A stretch of DNA of 7,732 nucleotides from an uncultured Lachnospiraceae bacterium (GCA_958446555.1 CAUCWU010000103.1:1-7732), one strand, 5' to 3'; counted from the first letter of the stretch, positions 1 to 6,526 are shown. Notes: generated by a model from the letters alone, not told the origin. Translations and numbers: made by a program.

Positions 1-58
1 AAAGACTTTTCTCGGCACGGAACCTATCGGCAGGCTGCTGTTTAAGCTGGCTGTGTAA
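1..58 (+). pseudogene. MATE-family efflux transporter, N-terminal stub (partial)
   Basis: Frame 2 is open from the window edge to a TAA at 56-58 and reads KTFLGTEPIGRLLFKLAV. The pattern LGTEPIG-R/K-LL-x-K-A matches the usual cytosolic N-terminus of Firmicutes MATE (multidrug and toxic compound extrusion) transporters, just before the first membrane helix. A MATE protein has about 450 residues in 12 helices, so almost all of it is missing. None of it reappears downstream. The stop comes just where the first helix should begin (after LAV), and the sequence then changes to an IscB-like C-terminus. The likely cause is a deletion or rearrangement joining the two. The start codon lies outside the window. 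Only 18 residues support the call, so the family is probable rather than certain. Confidence 0.5.
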
Positions 59-63
59 CAGCC

Positions 64-615
64 ATGCTTCCAAATTGTTCCGTGCATATCACATATGGAG
101 CAAAGACAAAGGAAAGCAGACGGAAACTCGACATTAAAAAGTCACATGTGAATGATGCTTATGTAATGGGTCTATTTCATCCGAAGCATCGAACAAAACC
201 AGTGTACTTTAAGAAAAAGCGTCGAAATAACCGAGTTTTGGAAAAATTCTATGATGCAAAGTATATTGACAGCAGGGATGGAAAGAAACACTCCGGCCAG
301 GAGTTGTTTAATGGAAGGATCAGCAGAAATCATAGGAAAGATTCTGAAAACCTACACCTGTATCGAAAGCAGAAAGTCACAAAAGGAAAACGCAGCATTC
401 GTAACAAGCACTATCCAATACAGTCACACGATATTTTACTATATCAAAAGAAAAAGTACGAAACTGCCGGATGCCATAACAATGGAGTAAGAGCAATTCT
501 GTTGCCAGAAAAGAAATCAGTGGCACTCAAGCAGCTAACAATGTATCAATATGCAGGTGGGTATTACAGAGTGCCATACGAATCGAACAAAAAAGAAGAA
601 AGGACAGGAAGTTAA
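64..615 (+). pseudogene. IscB-type RNA-guided nuclease, C-terminal fragment (RuvC-III and C-terminal domain)
   Basis: This 183-residue, very basic open frame resembles the C-terminus of IscB/IsrB proteins, the IS200/IS605-associated ancestors of Cas9 that use an omega-RNA guide. Visible signals are TYG-x-KTKESR at residues 10-19, typical just before RuvC-III, and SHVNDAYVMG at 27-36, the RuvC-III H-x-x-DA motif with H28 and catalytic D31. A basic stretch (KKKRRNNR, about 50-57) and a C-terminal beta-rich region follow, including YPIQSHDILLYQKK (117-130), the segment of the target-motif-interacting domain. Intact IscB has roughly 400-500 residues; the arginine-rich bridge helix, RuvC-I, RuvC-II and any HNH domain are absent. 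IscB and IsrB therefore cannot be told apart. No Shine-Dalgarno site precedes the ATG at 64, and the catalytic site is incomplete, so I call it a pseudogene. Hairpins downstream look like the element's right end. Confidence 0.78.
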
Positions 616-637
616 GGAATGTGTTTCGGCGCATTCC
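616..637 (+). repeat. Subterminal hairpin at the right end of the IscB element
   Basis: GGAATGTG (616-623) pairs with CGCATTCC (630-637) around the loop TTTCGG, giving an eight-pair stem with one G-T wobble. It begins at the first base after the TAA of the IscB fragment. There is no T-tract after it, so it is unlike an intrinsic terminator. Subterminal hairpins are the end signals recognised in IS200/IS605-type elements, which fits its position. Confidence 0.6.
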
Positions 638-681
638 TCCCCGCCTGACACGTCGGACGAGGTTTCCTGCGAAAAAGAAAG

Positions 682-2781
682 ATGAATTATATTTTAGGAA
701 AATCAGACTGGAAAACGATGCATAGGGGCGAGGAACACAGCTTCTTACTGGTAAATGGTCTTGGCGGTTATTGTAGTCAGACTGTGATCGGCTCGAATGC
801 CCGCCACGATCACAATTTGCTTACGGCTGCGCTTGTGGCGCCGACAAAACGATTTGCGATGGTGAGACGTGTCGAAGAAATTCTTCATGTGGGAGACAAT
901 TCGTATCGACTTGATTCACAGGCTTATGTGACATCAGCAGATGATTCGATGGGCTTTCGCTTTTTGGACAGCTTCTTTTATGATGGTTTGCCATGCTGGG
1001 AGTATATGGCAGAGGGTGTGCGTGTGACAAAGCGCTTGACTCTTGTATATGGAACCAATAGCTTGGCTCTTCAATATAAAATTCAGGCAGATAGAGGCGC
1101 GGATGCTTGGCTTGAGGTAACTCCGGTATACGGATTCCATTCTAAAAATGACCGTCCTCTTGCCTATGATCCGATTGTCACCGAGAAAAAAGGGGATTGT
1201 CTCAAAATGGCGACAAAAGAGGCGAGTCTGTATCTGAATACAGATGGCGATATTGAACCGATAGAGGAGACAACTGTTCAGTGGTATCGCTTTGACCAGG
1301 ATGGTCCAGATGGACGCGATGGTTGGGGAGGTGGACGAAAGATTCACCGAGTGGTGTCAGCTCACACGACAGACGAAGAGACAGATAACCGTGTGTTAGA
1401 TGGATGTGTTTTTCTTGATTTTATTTACAGTATGGATGAAAATTGGATGAGCGAGCAAACTGCCCCAAGTGTGCAATTGAAATCTAGTGTTGAAGAGAAT
1501 CAGGTTACAACTCGAAATCTTTCCACTGTATTTTCTCATCTGTGGAAGGAAGAGAAAAAGCGTCAGCAGGCGATCATGCAAAAGAGTGGTCGAGGAAGCA
1601 AGGTTGCCCGTCAGCTTGCTGTAAGTGCACAGGCTCATTTGACAAGACGAGATTCGACAGACGGCATGAGTATCATGGCTGGTTTCCCATTTTTTGGAGA
1701 CTGGGGCCGCGATACAATGATTGCCTTTTATGGATGTACGCTTGCAATTGGAGAGATGGCGGCAGCAAAGAGCATTTTGAAGACTTTCATGCGCTATTGC
1801 AGAAAGGGCATTATGCCAAATCTGTTTCCAGAGGGAAAAGATGAGGTTTTGTACAATACAGTCGATGCGTCGCTTTTGTTTATCAATGCATTGTGGGATT
1901 ATTTGCAGCATGTGGACGAGACAACTGCAGACGATGAGTTTGAGAAAGAGGCAATTCACACGGCAGAGTCGATCATAGAATGGTATGCGAAGGGAACCGA
2001 TTATAACATTCATATGGAAGAGGATGGACTTTTGGCAGCTGGAAACGGACTGTGGCAGTTGACTTGGATGGATGTGCGATTTGGCGATATCTTACCGACT
2101 CCTCGTCATGGAAAGCCGGTTGAGATCAATGCCTACTGGTACAATGCCGTTTGCATTTTGCGAGAACTTCTGAAAAAACAGGGAGAAAGCGAAAAAGCGC
2201 AGCGTTTGAATGCACTGTCAGAGAAGATAAAGAAAAGCTTTTTGGAAAAATTCACAAAGCCAGACGGCACACTCTATGATGTTCTTCCTGAAAAGGGAGA
2301 GCCAGATGCCGCATCAAGACAGGTTCGCTGTAATGAGATTTTTGCACTGACAATGCCATTTACAATGATTGGCTCTGCTCAGGCAAAAAAGATTCTTGCT
2401 CAGGTAAGACGAGAGCTTTACACACCGGTTGGACTAAGAAGTCTTTCTTTGTATGATCCTCAGTTTCATCCGCATTACGGTGGCTCTCAGTTTGAGCGAG
2501 ATATGGCCTATCATCAGGGAACAGTTTGGGCATATCCGCTTGGCGCTTATTACAGAGCGTGTGTCCGCTTTGCAGATGACAAAATGAGTGAGGCACAAAC
2601 GGTTCTTCATCAGTTAGATCAGCTGTCAGCAGCACTTTCAGAAGGATGCCTTGGCCAGATTGCAGAGATTTACGATGGCGAATGCCCAGGTGAGTCAAGA
2701 GGCTGCTTTGCTCAGGCATGGAGTGTGGCAGAACTGCTTCGTGCCTATGAGGATGCTGAGAAAGCTTTGCAGGGAATGTGA
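682..2781 (+). CDS. Glycogen debranching enzyme (amylo-alpha-1,6-glucosidase type, GH133)
   Basis: This 699-residue cytoplasmic enzyme should hydrolyse alpha-1,6 branch points of glycogen or limit dextrin, releasing glucose. The N-terminal part (about 1-290) is the beta-rich bacterial/archaeal GDE N domain; DWKT at 9-12 and LLVNGLGGY at 22-30 are the usual opening. The C-terminal (alpha/alpha)6 barrel (about 310-695) shows FPFFGDWGRDT (335-345), NTVDAS (392-397), TWMDVRFGD (461-469, probably containing a catalytic Asp), HQGTVWAYPLG (611-621) and GQIAEIYDGE (658-667). Length and motifs look complete. The ATG at 682 gives the family's normal N-terminus, but no good ribosome site precedes it: only CGAAAAAGAAAG, with GAGG 19 bases away. 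It directly follows the IscB right end, so expression may be altered. It is not GlgX, which is a GH13 enzyme. nth follows after 100 bases. Confidence 0.9.
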   Translation: MNYILGKSDWKTMHRGEEHSFLLVNGLGGYCSQTVIGSNARHDHNLLTAALVAPTKRFAMVRRVEEILHVGDNSYRLDSQAYVTSADDSMGFRFLDSFFYDGLPCWEYMAEGVRVTKRLTLVYGTNSLALQYKIQADRGADAWLEVTPVYGFHSKNDRPLAYDPIVTEKKGDCLKMATKEASLYLNTDGDIEPIEETTVQWYRFDQDGPDGRDGWGGGRKIHRVVSAHTTDEETDNRVLDGCVFLDFIYSMDENWMSEQTAPSVQLKSSVEENQVTTRNLSTVFSHLWKEEKKRQQAIMQKSGRGSKVARQLAVSAQAHLTRRDSTDGMSIMAGFPFFGDWGRDTMIAFYGCTLAIGEMAAAKSILKTFMRYCRKGIMPNLFPEGKDEVLYNTVDASLLFINALWDYLQHVDETTADDEFEKEAIHTAESIIEWYAKGTDYNIHMEEDGLLAAGNGLWQLTWMDVRFGDILPTPRHGKPVEINAYWYNAVCILRELLKKQGESEKAQRLNALSEKIKKSFLEKFTKPDGTLYDVLPEKGEPDAASRQVRCNEIFALTMPFTMIGSAQAKKILAQVRRELYTPVGLRSLSLYDPQFHPHYGGSQFERDMAYHQGTVWAYPLGAYYRACVRFADDKMSEAQTVLHQLDQLSAALSEGCLGQIAEIYDGECPGESRGCFAQAWSVAELLRAYEDAEKALQGM

Positions 2782-2827
2782 GAAGTGCTGTTGTTAAAAC
2801 AGAAGGTCGTTTCACTTTAACGAATGC

Positions 2828-2842
2828 CTGCAAAGTTTGCAG
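2828..2842. repeat. Perfect 15-base inverted repeat in the debranching enzyme-nth gap
   Basis: CTGCAAA (2828-2834) and TTTGCAG (2836-2842) are exact reverse complements around one G. As DNA this is a symmetric site of operator size, 39 bases before the nth start. As RNA it could form a six-pair stem with an AGT loop. No T-tract follows, so it is not an intrinsic terminator. Function unknown. Confidence 0.4.
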
Positions 2843-2881
2843 CAGGTAGATTCCAACAAATTTGGAGGAAATAGAAAAAGT

Positions 2882-3520
2882 ATGACAAAACAAGAACTTG
2901 CATTGGAAACAATTGCACGTTTAAAAAAAGAATATCCGGATGCCGGGTGTACACTTGAGTACGAGGATGCGTGGAAGCTTTTGATCAGTGTGCGACTCGC
3001 AGCACAGTGTACCGATGCTAGAGTCAATCAGGTCGTCCCAGGGCTATATGAAAAATTTCCAAATATCAGTGCACTTGCCGATGCAGATGAATCAGAGATC
3101 GAGGCGATTGTGCGCCCGTGCGGACTCGGAAAAAGTAAGGCAAGAGATATCAAGGCATGTATGACAATGCTTCGCGATGTCTATCACTGCCAGGTGCCAG
3201 ATGATTTTAATGAATTATTGAAGCTTCCTGGTGTCGGACGAAAGAGCGCAAATTTAATTATGGGTGATGTATTTGGAAAGCCTGCAATTGTAACTGATAC
3301 GCATTGCATTCGTCTGTCAAACAGAATCGGTTTGGTGCACGACATCAAAGAGCCGAAAAAAGTCGAGATGGAACTGTGGAAGATCATTCCACCAGAAGAA
3401 GGCAGCGATTTCTGCCATCGACTTGTTATTCATGGGCGAGAGGTCTGTACGGCAAGAACCACACCGTACTGTGATCGTTGCTGCCTAGCAGATATTTGTG
3501 AAAAAAACGGAGTAAAATAA
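2882..3520 (+). CDS. nth: Endonuclease III (DNA glycosylase / AP lyase)
   Basis: This 212-residue base-excision repair enzyme removes oxidised pyrimidines from DNA and nicks the strand at abasic sites. It is close to the family's usual length (about 211 in E. coli). The helix-hairpin-helix LPGVGRKSANLIMG (115-128) contains the catalytic lysine K121, and TDTH (138-141) contains the catalytic aspartate D139. The C-terminal [4Fe-4S] cluster is formed by C189, C197, C200 and C206; C201 is an extra adjacent cysteine. The first spacing is C-X7-C rather than the C-X6-C of the E. coli protein. I chose the ATG at 2882 because GGAGG lies at 2864-2868 and the protein then starts at the normal place. An in-frame TTG at 2837 would add 15 unrelated residues. 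The GH51 gene starts 20 bases after the stop, so the two are probably co-transcribed. Confidence 0.96.
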   Translation: MTKQELALETIARLKKEYPDAGCTLEYEDAWKLLISVRLAAQCTDARVNQVVPGLYEKFPNISALADADESEIEAIVRPCGLGKSKARDIKACMTMLRDVYHCQVPDDFNELLKLPGVGRKSANLIMGDVFGKPAIVTDTHCIRLSNRIGLVHDIKEPKKVEMELWKIIPPEEGSDFCHRLVIHGREVCTARTTPYCDRCCLADICEKNGVK

Positions 3521-3540
3521 AAAAAGGAGATTTGAATATA

Positions 3541-5487
3541 ATGAAATTAACAGTATCAAACAAAACAACCACACCAATCTCCAAGGATTTAATTGGAGTA
3601 TTTTTTGAGGATATCAACTACGGTGCAGACGGCGGTATCTATGCCGAGTTAATTGAAAACCGCAATTTTGAATTTGTGGATTGCTACGGCGATAAGGGTG
3701 ATTACTACACCATTTTTGACGGTGGCTATGGTTGGGCAGCTTATCCAAGTGAAAATAGTGCTCGTTTACAGGTTGTCTGCGGAAGCCCGGTTTCCGATGA
3801 AAATCCACATTATCTGAGATTTACCGCAAAAGAGGATGGCGCTGGATTCTCCAATCAGGCGTACAGTGGCATTACTTTAAAGAAGGGTGAGCAGTACAAC
3901 ATTTCCTTCTATGCAAGAGCCGTAAGCTTTTTGGGTGAGATCACAGCGAAAGTTGTAAAAGACGGTGTCACCTATGCTGAGGGTAGCGTACAGATGCAGG
4001 AAGAGGAGACCATGCATTATTGGCATAAGTATGCATTGACTGTAACAGCATCTGAGGACGTAACTGGTGCTTTGTTTGTTTTGGCACTGGCAAAGTCAGG
4101 AACAGCTGAGTTTGATTTTGTTTCAATGATTCCGGCAGATGCAGTTGCAGGTGTATTCAGAAAGGATACATTTGAATTATTGGCATCTTTAAAGCCAGCA
4201 TTTATGAGATTTCCGGGCGGTTGTATCGTAGAGGGAAATACGATGTCAAACCGTTATCGCTTTAAGGATACATTAAAGAAACTTGAGGATCGTAAGTGTA
4301 ACTGGAACCGTTGGGCAGTTCATAATAACCGCAAGGAAAATGACTTCCACAGTGTATTTTCTCATTACAATCAGACACTTGGAATTGGCTATTATGAGTT
4401 CTTCCTTCTGTGCGATTTGATTGGAGCAAAGCCGCTTCCAGTTATGAATGTTGGAATGGCATGCCAGTATCAGTCCTACGAGTATATGGAGATCGGAAGT
4501 CCTGAGTTTGAGCAGATGGTTCAGGATACATTGAATTTAATTGAGTTTGCAAATGGTGATGAGACAAGCGAGTGGGGACGCGTTCGTGCAGAGCTTGGCC
4601 ATAAGGCACCGTTTGGACTAGAATATCTTGGAATTGGAAATGAGCAGTGGCAGATGGATAACACCGATTTCTTTGCTCGTTATAAGATTTTCGAGGAGCG
4701 CATTCATGCAAAGTATCCAGAGATTAAACTGATTGGCTCAGCAGGTCCGGATGTTACATCCGATCACTACAGCGATGCGTGGGAATTTTATCGCAAAGAA
4801 AAGGCAAAAAATCCAAACTTTGTCTATGCAATTGATGAGCACTACTATATGCCGCCGCAGTGGTTCTTAGATCACAATGATTTCTATGACAAGTATCCAA
4901 GAGACATCAAGGTATTTGCCGGTGAGTATGCAGCGCATGATCCAGAGATCAATGTGGCTCATGTCAGCAAGAACAACTGGAAGGCAGGTATCAGCGAGGC
5001 AGCATTCTTGACAGGAATCGAGAGAAATGCTGATGTCGTTGCACTTTCCTCCTATGCACCTCTGTTTGCAAGAGTAAACTACACTCAGTGGGCACCGGAT
5101 TTAATCTGGATGGACGAAAAGACTAGCTGGGGAACACCAAGCTATTATGTACAGAAGTTGTTTGCAAAGTTCCATGCAGAGAGTACGGTGGATCTTGGAA
5201 GCCAGATTGAGGAGCTTCGCGCGAAGGGAATCTATTGCAGTGCTGGAAAGACTTCTGATGGCACTGTGATTGTTAAACTTGTCAATACAACAGACAATAA
5301 AGTAAGCATGACATTTGAGGATGAGGCAGGAAAGCCACTGACACCAGTGAAAAAGACAGTAATGTGTGCAGCTCTTACCGATTACAACTGTGCCGAGCAT
5401 CCAGAAAGTGTTGTTCCGGTAGAGGAGTCTGTAAATAGTGATGTCCTTGAACTGGAAGGTCAAAGTTTTGCTATAATTGAAATCTGA
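3541..5487 (+). CDS. GH51 alpha-L-arabinofuranosidase, intracellular
   Basis: This 648-residue retaining glycosidase removes terminal alpha-L-arabinofuranosyl residues from arabinan or arabinoxylan oligosaccharides. It opens with ISKDLIGVFFEDINYGADGG (13-32) and AELIENRNFEF (35-45), typical of the long GH51 subgroup. A beta-sandwich, carbohydrate-binding-like insert follows (about 60-197), then the TIM barrel (about 200-510). The barrel carries the acid/base E368 in LGIGNEQW and the nucleophile E462 in VFAGEYAAH. A C-terminal beta domain runs from about 520 to 648 and ends in SFAIIEI. No signal peptide or membrane segment is seen, so it should act in the cytoplasm on imported oligosaccharides. 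The ATG at 3541 is preceded by AAGGAGA (3524-3530); a TTG at 3532 lies too close to that site. It follows nth by 20 bases, which suggests read-through. Sugar preference beyond arabinofuranose cannot be read from the sequence. Confidence 0.95.
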   Translation: MKLTVSNKTTTPISKDLIGVFFEDINYGADGGIYAELIENRNFEFVDCYGDKGDYYTIFDGGYGWAAYPSENSARLQVVCGSPVSDENPHYLRFTAKEDGAGFSNQAYSGITLKKGEQYNISFYARAVSFLGEITAKVVKDGVTYAEGSVQMQEEETMHYWHKYALTVTASEDVTGALFVLALAKSGTAEFDFVSMIPADAVAGVFRKDTFELLASLKPAFMRFPGGCIVEGNTMSNRYRFKDTLKKLEDRKCNWNRWAVHNNRKENDFHSVFSHYNQTLGIGYYEFFLLCDLIGAKPLPVMNVGMACQYQSYEYMEIGSPEFEQMVQDTLNLIEFANGDETSEWGRVRAELGHKAPFGLEYLGIGNEQWQMDNTDFFARYKIFEERIHAKYPEIKLIGSAGPDVTSDHYSDAWEFYRKEKAKNPNFVYAIDEHYYMPPQWFLDHNDFYDKYPRDIKVFAGEYAAHDPEINVAHVSKNNWKAGISEAAFLTGIERNADVVALSSYAPLFARVNYTQWAPDLIWMDEKTSWGTPSYYVQKLFAKFHAESTVDLGSQIEELRAKGIYCSAGKTSDGTVIVKLVNTTDNKVSMTFEDEAGKPLTPVKKTVMCAALTDYNCAEHPESVVPVEESVNSDVLELEGQSFAIIEI

Positions 5488-5493
5488 TGCCTA

Positions 5494-5515
5494 AGAATTG
5501 CTCCGTTGTAATTCT
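5494..5515 (+). terminator. Weak stem-loop after the GH51 gene (possible transcript end)
   Basis: AGAATTGC (5494-5501) pairs with GTAATTCT (5508-5515) around TCCGTT: eight pairs including one G-T wobble, starting seven bases after the stop codon. It is AT-rich and no T-tract follows. It could mark or protect the 3' end of the GH51 message, but it is a poor match to an intrinsic terminator. Confidence 0.3.
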
Positions 5516-5547
5516 AAATATAGTCGAAATTAAATAATATTTATCAA

Positions 5548-5564
5548 AAAAAGACTTTCTTTTT
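5548..5564. terminator. A-tract/T-tract stem between GH51 and rhaD (possible weak terminator)
   Basis: AAAAAGA (5548-5554) and TCTTTTT (5558-5564) are exact reverse complements around CTT. The right arm itself supplies a run of five Ts. The stem has only one G-C pair, so any termination would be weak. It lies just upstream of the candidate rhaD promoter. Confidence 0.3.
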
Positions 5565-5589
5565 GGTGAAAAATGGGATATGATATAAG
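5561..5589 (+). promoter_or_regulatory. Candidate extended -10 promoter for rhaD
   Basis: TGATATAAG at 5581-5589 fits the extended -10 form TGnTATAAT with one mismatch in the hexamer (TATAAG, 5584-5589). Upstream, TTTTGG at 5561-5566 has 17-base spacing and is only a weak -35. TATGAT at 5579-5584 is an alternative -10. A start near 5596 would give a leader of about 60 bases containing two inverted repeats. Confidence 0.4.
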
Positions 5590-5590
5590 T

Positions 5591-5618
5591 AAATGCGCAG
5601 AACGTGATTTGCGCCTTT
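5591..5618. promoter_or_regulatory. Inverted repeat at the predicted rhaD transcription start (operator candidate)
   Basis: GCGCA (5595-5599) and TGCGC (5610-5614) are exact reverse complements. Outside them, after one mismatched position (5594/5615), AAA (5591-5593) pairs with TTT (5616-5618). The site covers the predicted +1, a normal place for a repressor operator. It could instead be a leader hairpin with a ten-base loop. Confidence 0.35.
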
Positions 5619-5622
5619 ATAA

Positions 5623-5637
5623 GCTGTCAATGACAGC
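5623..5637. promoter_or_regulatory. Perfect 15-base palindrome upstream of rhaD (operator candidate)
   Basis: GCTGTCA (5623-5629) and TGACAGC (5631-5637) are exact reverse complements around a single A. A one-base centre cannot be an RNA loop, so a dimeric DNA-binding regulator is the more natural reading; a five-pair hairpin with loop CAATG is also possible. It ends 18 bases before the rhaD start, just upstream of the ribosome site AGGAGAG (5642-5648). The half-site CTGTCA recurs before fucO at 6563-6568. Confidence 0.4.
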
Positions 5638-5655
5638 AGACAGGAGAGTACGACC

Positions 5656-6480
5656 ATGAAATTTTTAGATGCAGAATTTGTTCAGGGATTCATCCGTATG
5701 GCAAATGACGGTTGGGAGCAGGGCTGGCATGAGAGAAACGGTGGAAATCTTTCTTACCGTGTAAAGCCAGAGGAAGTAGAGTCCGTTAAAGAGAATTTTG
5801 AGGCAAAGGAGTGGAAGCCGATCGGTACAAGCGTTCCGAACTTGGCAGGAGAGTATTTCCTTGTAACAGGAAGCGGCAAGTATTTCCGCAACGTAATCAT
5901 TAAGCCGGAAGATTCTATTTGTATGATCGAGGTAGACGACAAGGGCGAAAATTACCGTATCGTTTGGGGTCTGGTAAATGGTGGAAGACCGACCAGTGAG
6001 CTGCCGTCTCATCTGATGAATCATGAGGTAAAGAAGCTTGCTACAAATGGCAAGTATCGTGTTATCTATCATGCACATACCACTAATGTAATTGCATTAA
6101 CCTTTGTACTTCCGTTAGAGGACAAGGTATTTACAAGAGAGCTTTGGGAGATGGCTACCGAGTGTCCAGTTGTATTCCCAGATGGTGTTGGTGTTGTTCC
6201 GTGGATGGTTCCAGGTGGAAGAGACATCGCAGTTGCAACAAGTGAGCTGATGAAGAAGTACGATGTTGCAATTTGGGCTCATCATGGTATGTTCGCAGCA
6301 GGCGAGGATTTCGATCTGACCTTCGGTCTGATGCACACCGTAGAGAAGTCTGCTGAGATTCTTGTAAAGATGCTGTCTATGCAGCCAAACAAGCGTCAGA
6401 CAATCACACCTCAGAACTTCCGTGATCTGGCAGTTGACTTCAAGGTAACTCTTCCAGAGGAGTTCCTTTACGAGAAGTAA
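5656..6480 (+). CDS. rhaD: L-rhamnulose-1-phosphate aldolase
   Basis: This class II aldolase of the AraD/FucA/RhaD family cleaves L-rhamnulose 1-phosphate into dihydroxyacetone phosphate and L-lactaldehyde in the cytoplasm. It is the last step of the isomerase-kinase rhamnose route. At 274 residues it matches the E. coli enzyme. GNLS (30-33) and TGSGK (71-75) belong to the phosphate and substrate site. E115 in PTSELPSH is the catalytic glutamate, equivalent to E117 of E. coli. H139 and H141 in YHAHTT, with H210 in WAHHG, are the three zinc ligands, equivalent to H141, H143 and H212. The ATG at 5656 follows AGGAGAG with good spacing. It has its own leader with a candidate promoter and inverted repeats. 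fucO lies 127 bases downstream and uses its lactaldehyde product. rhaA and rhaB are not in the window. There is no N-terminal microcompartment-targeting extension. Confidence 0.96.
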   Translation: MKFLDAEFVQGFIRMANDGWEQGWHERNGGNLSYRVKPEEVESVKENFEAKEWKPIGTSVPNLAGEYFLVTGSGKYFRNVIIKPEDSICMIEVDDKGENYRIVWGLVNGGRPTSELPSHLMNHEVKKLATNGKYRVIYHAHTTNVIALTFVLPLEDKVFTRELWEMATECPVVFPDGVGVVPWMVPGGRDIAVATSELMKKYDVAIWAHHGMFAAGEDFDLTFGLMHTVEKSAEILVKMLSMQPNKRQTITPQNFRDLAVDFKVTLPEEFLYEK

Positions 6481-6526
6481 AGAAAAATAACAGAAAATCA
6501 AATAAAATAAGTAGTACATCATTGTT

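Larger units (their letters stand above)
59..670 (+). mobile_element. Remnant of an IscB-carrying IS200/IS605-like element (right part only)
   Basis: The interval combines the truncated IscB frame with a downstream non-coding end that has the features expected of such elements: a hairpin directly after the stop (616-637), then a CCTCCCCGCCTGAC segment with a second imperfect foldback (about 636-662) and TTTCCTGCG. IscB elements normally carry the omega-RNA and the left end upstream of the gene; here both are replaced by MATE-like sequence, so only the right part survives. No TnpA transposase is present in the window. The left limit (around 57-70) is the inferred deletion junction. The right limit (around 670) is inferred from where the element-like sequence gives way to A-rich sequence before the next start codon. 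Confidence 0.55.

Noticed and set aside
251..490. 79-residue + strand open frame inside the IscB fragment
   Set aside because: It overlaps the IscB-like frame, shows no recognisable domain and has no convincing ribosome site; it is a shadow frame.
64..615. IscB-like frame as a functional miniature RNA-guided nuclease
   Set aside because: Only the third RuvC motif is present. RuvC-I, RuvC-II, the bridge helix and the guide-RNA region are absent, and there is no ribosome site before the ATG, so a remnant is the simpler reading.
2781..2820. Intrinsic terminator after the debranching gene
   Set aside because: The only foldback (CTGTT/AACAG) has five pairs and no T-tract, so it does not support a terminator.
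2837..2881. Upstream TTG start extending endonuclease III by 15 residues
   Set aside because: The TTG lies inside the palindrome with no ribosome site before it. The extension would place GGAGG (2864-2868) inside the gene, and the ATG at 2882 gives the normal family length.
934..2893. Long antisense open frames opposite the debranching gene
   Set aside because: They are cysteine- and serine-rich shadows of a well-supported coding gene, without ribosome sites or domain motifs.
3532..3540. TTG start adding three residues to the GH51 protein
   Set aside because: It is only two bases after AAGGAGA, too close for initiation, while the ATG at 3541 is well placed.
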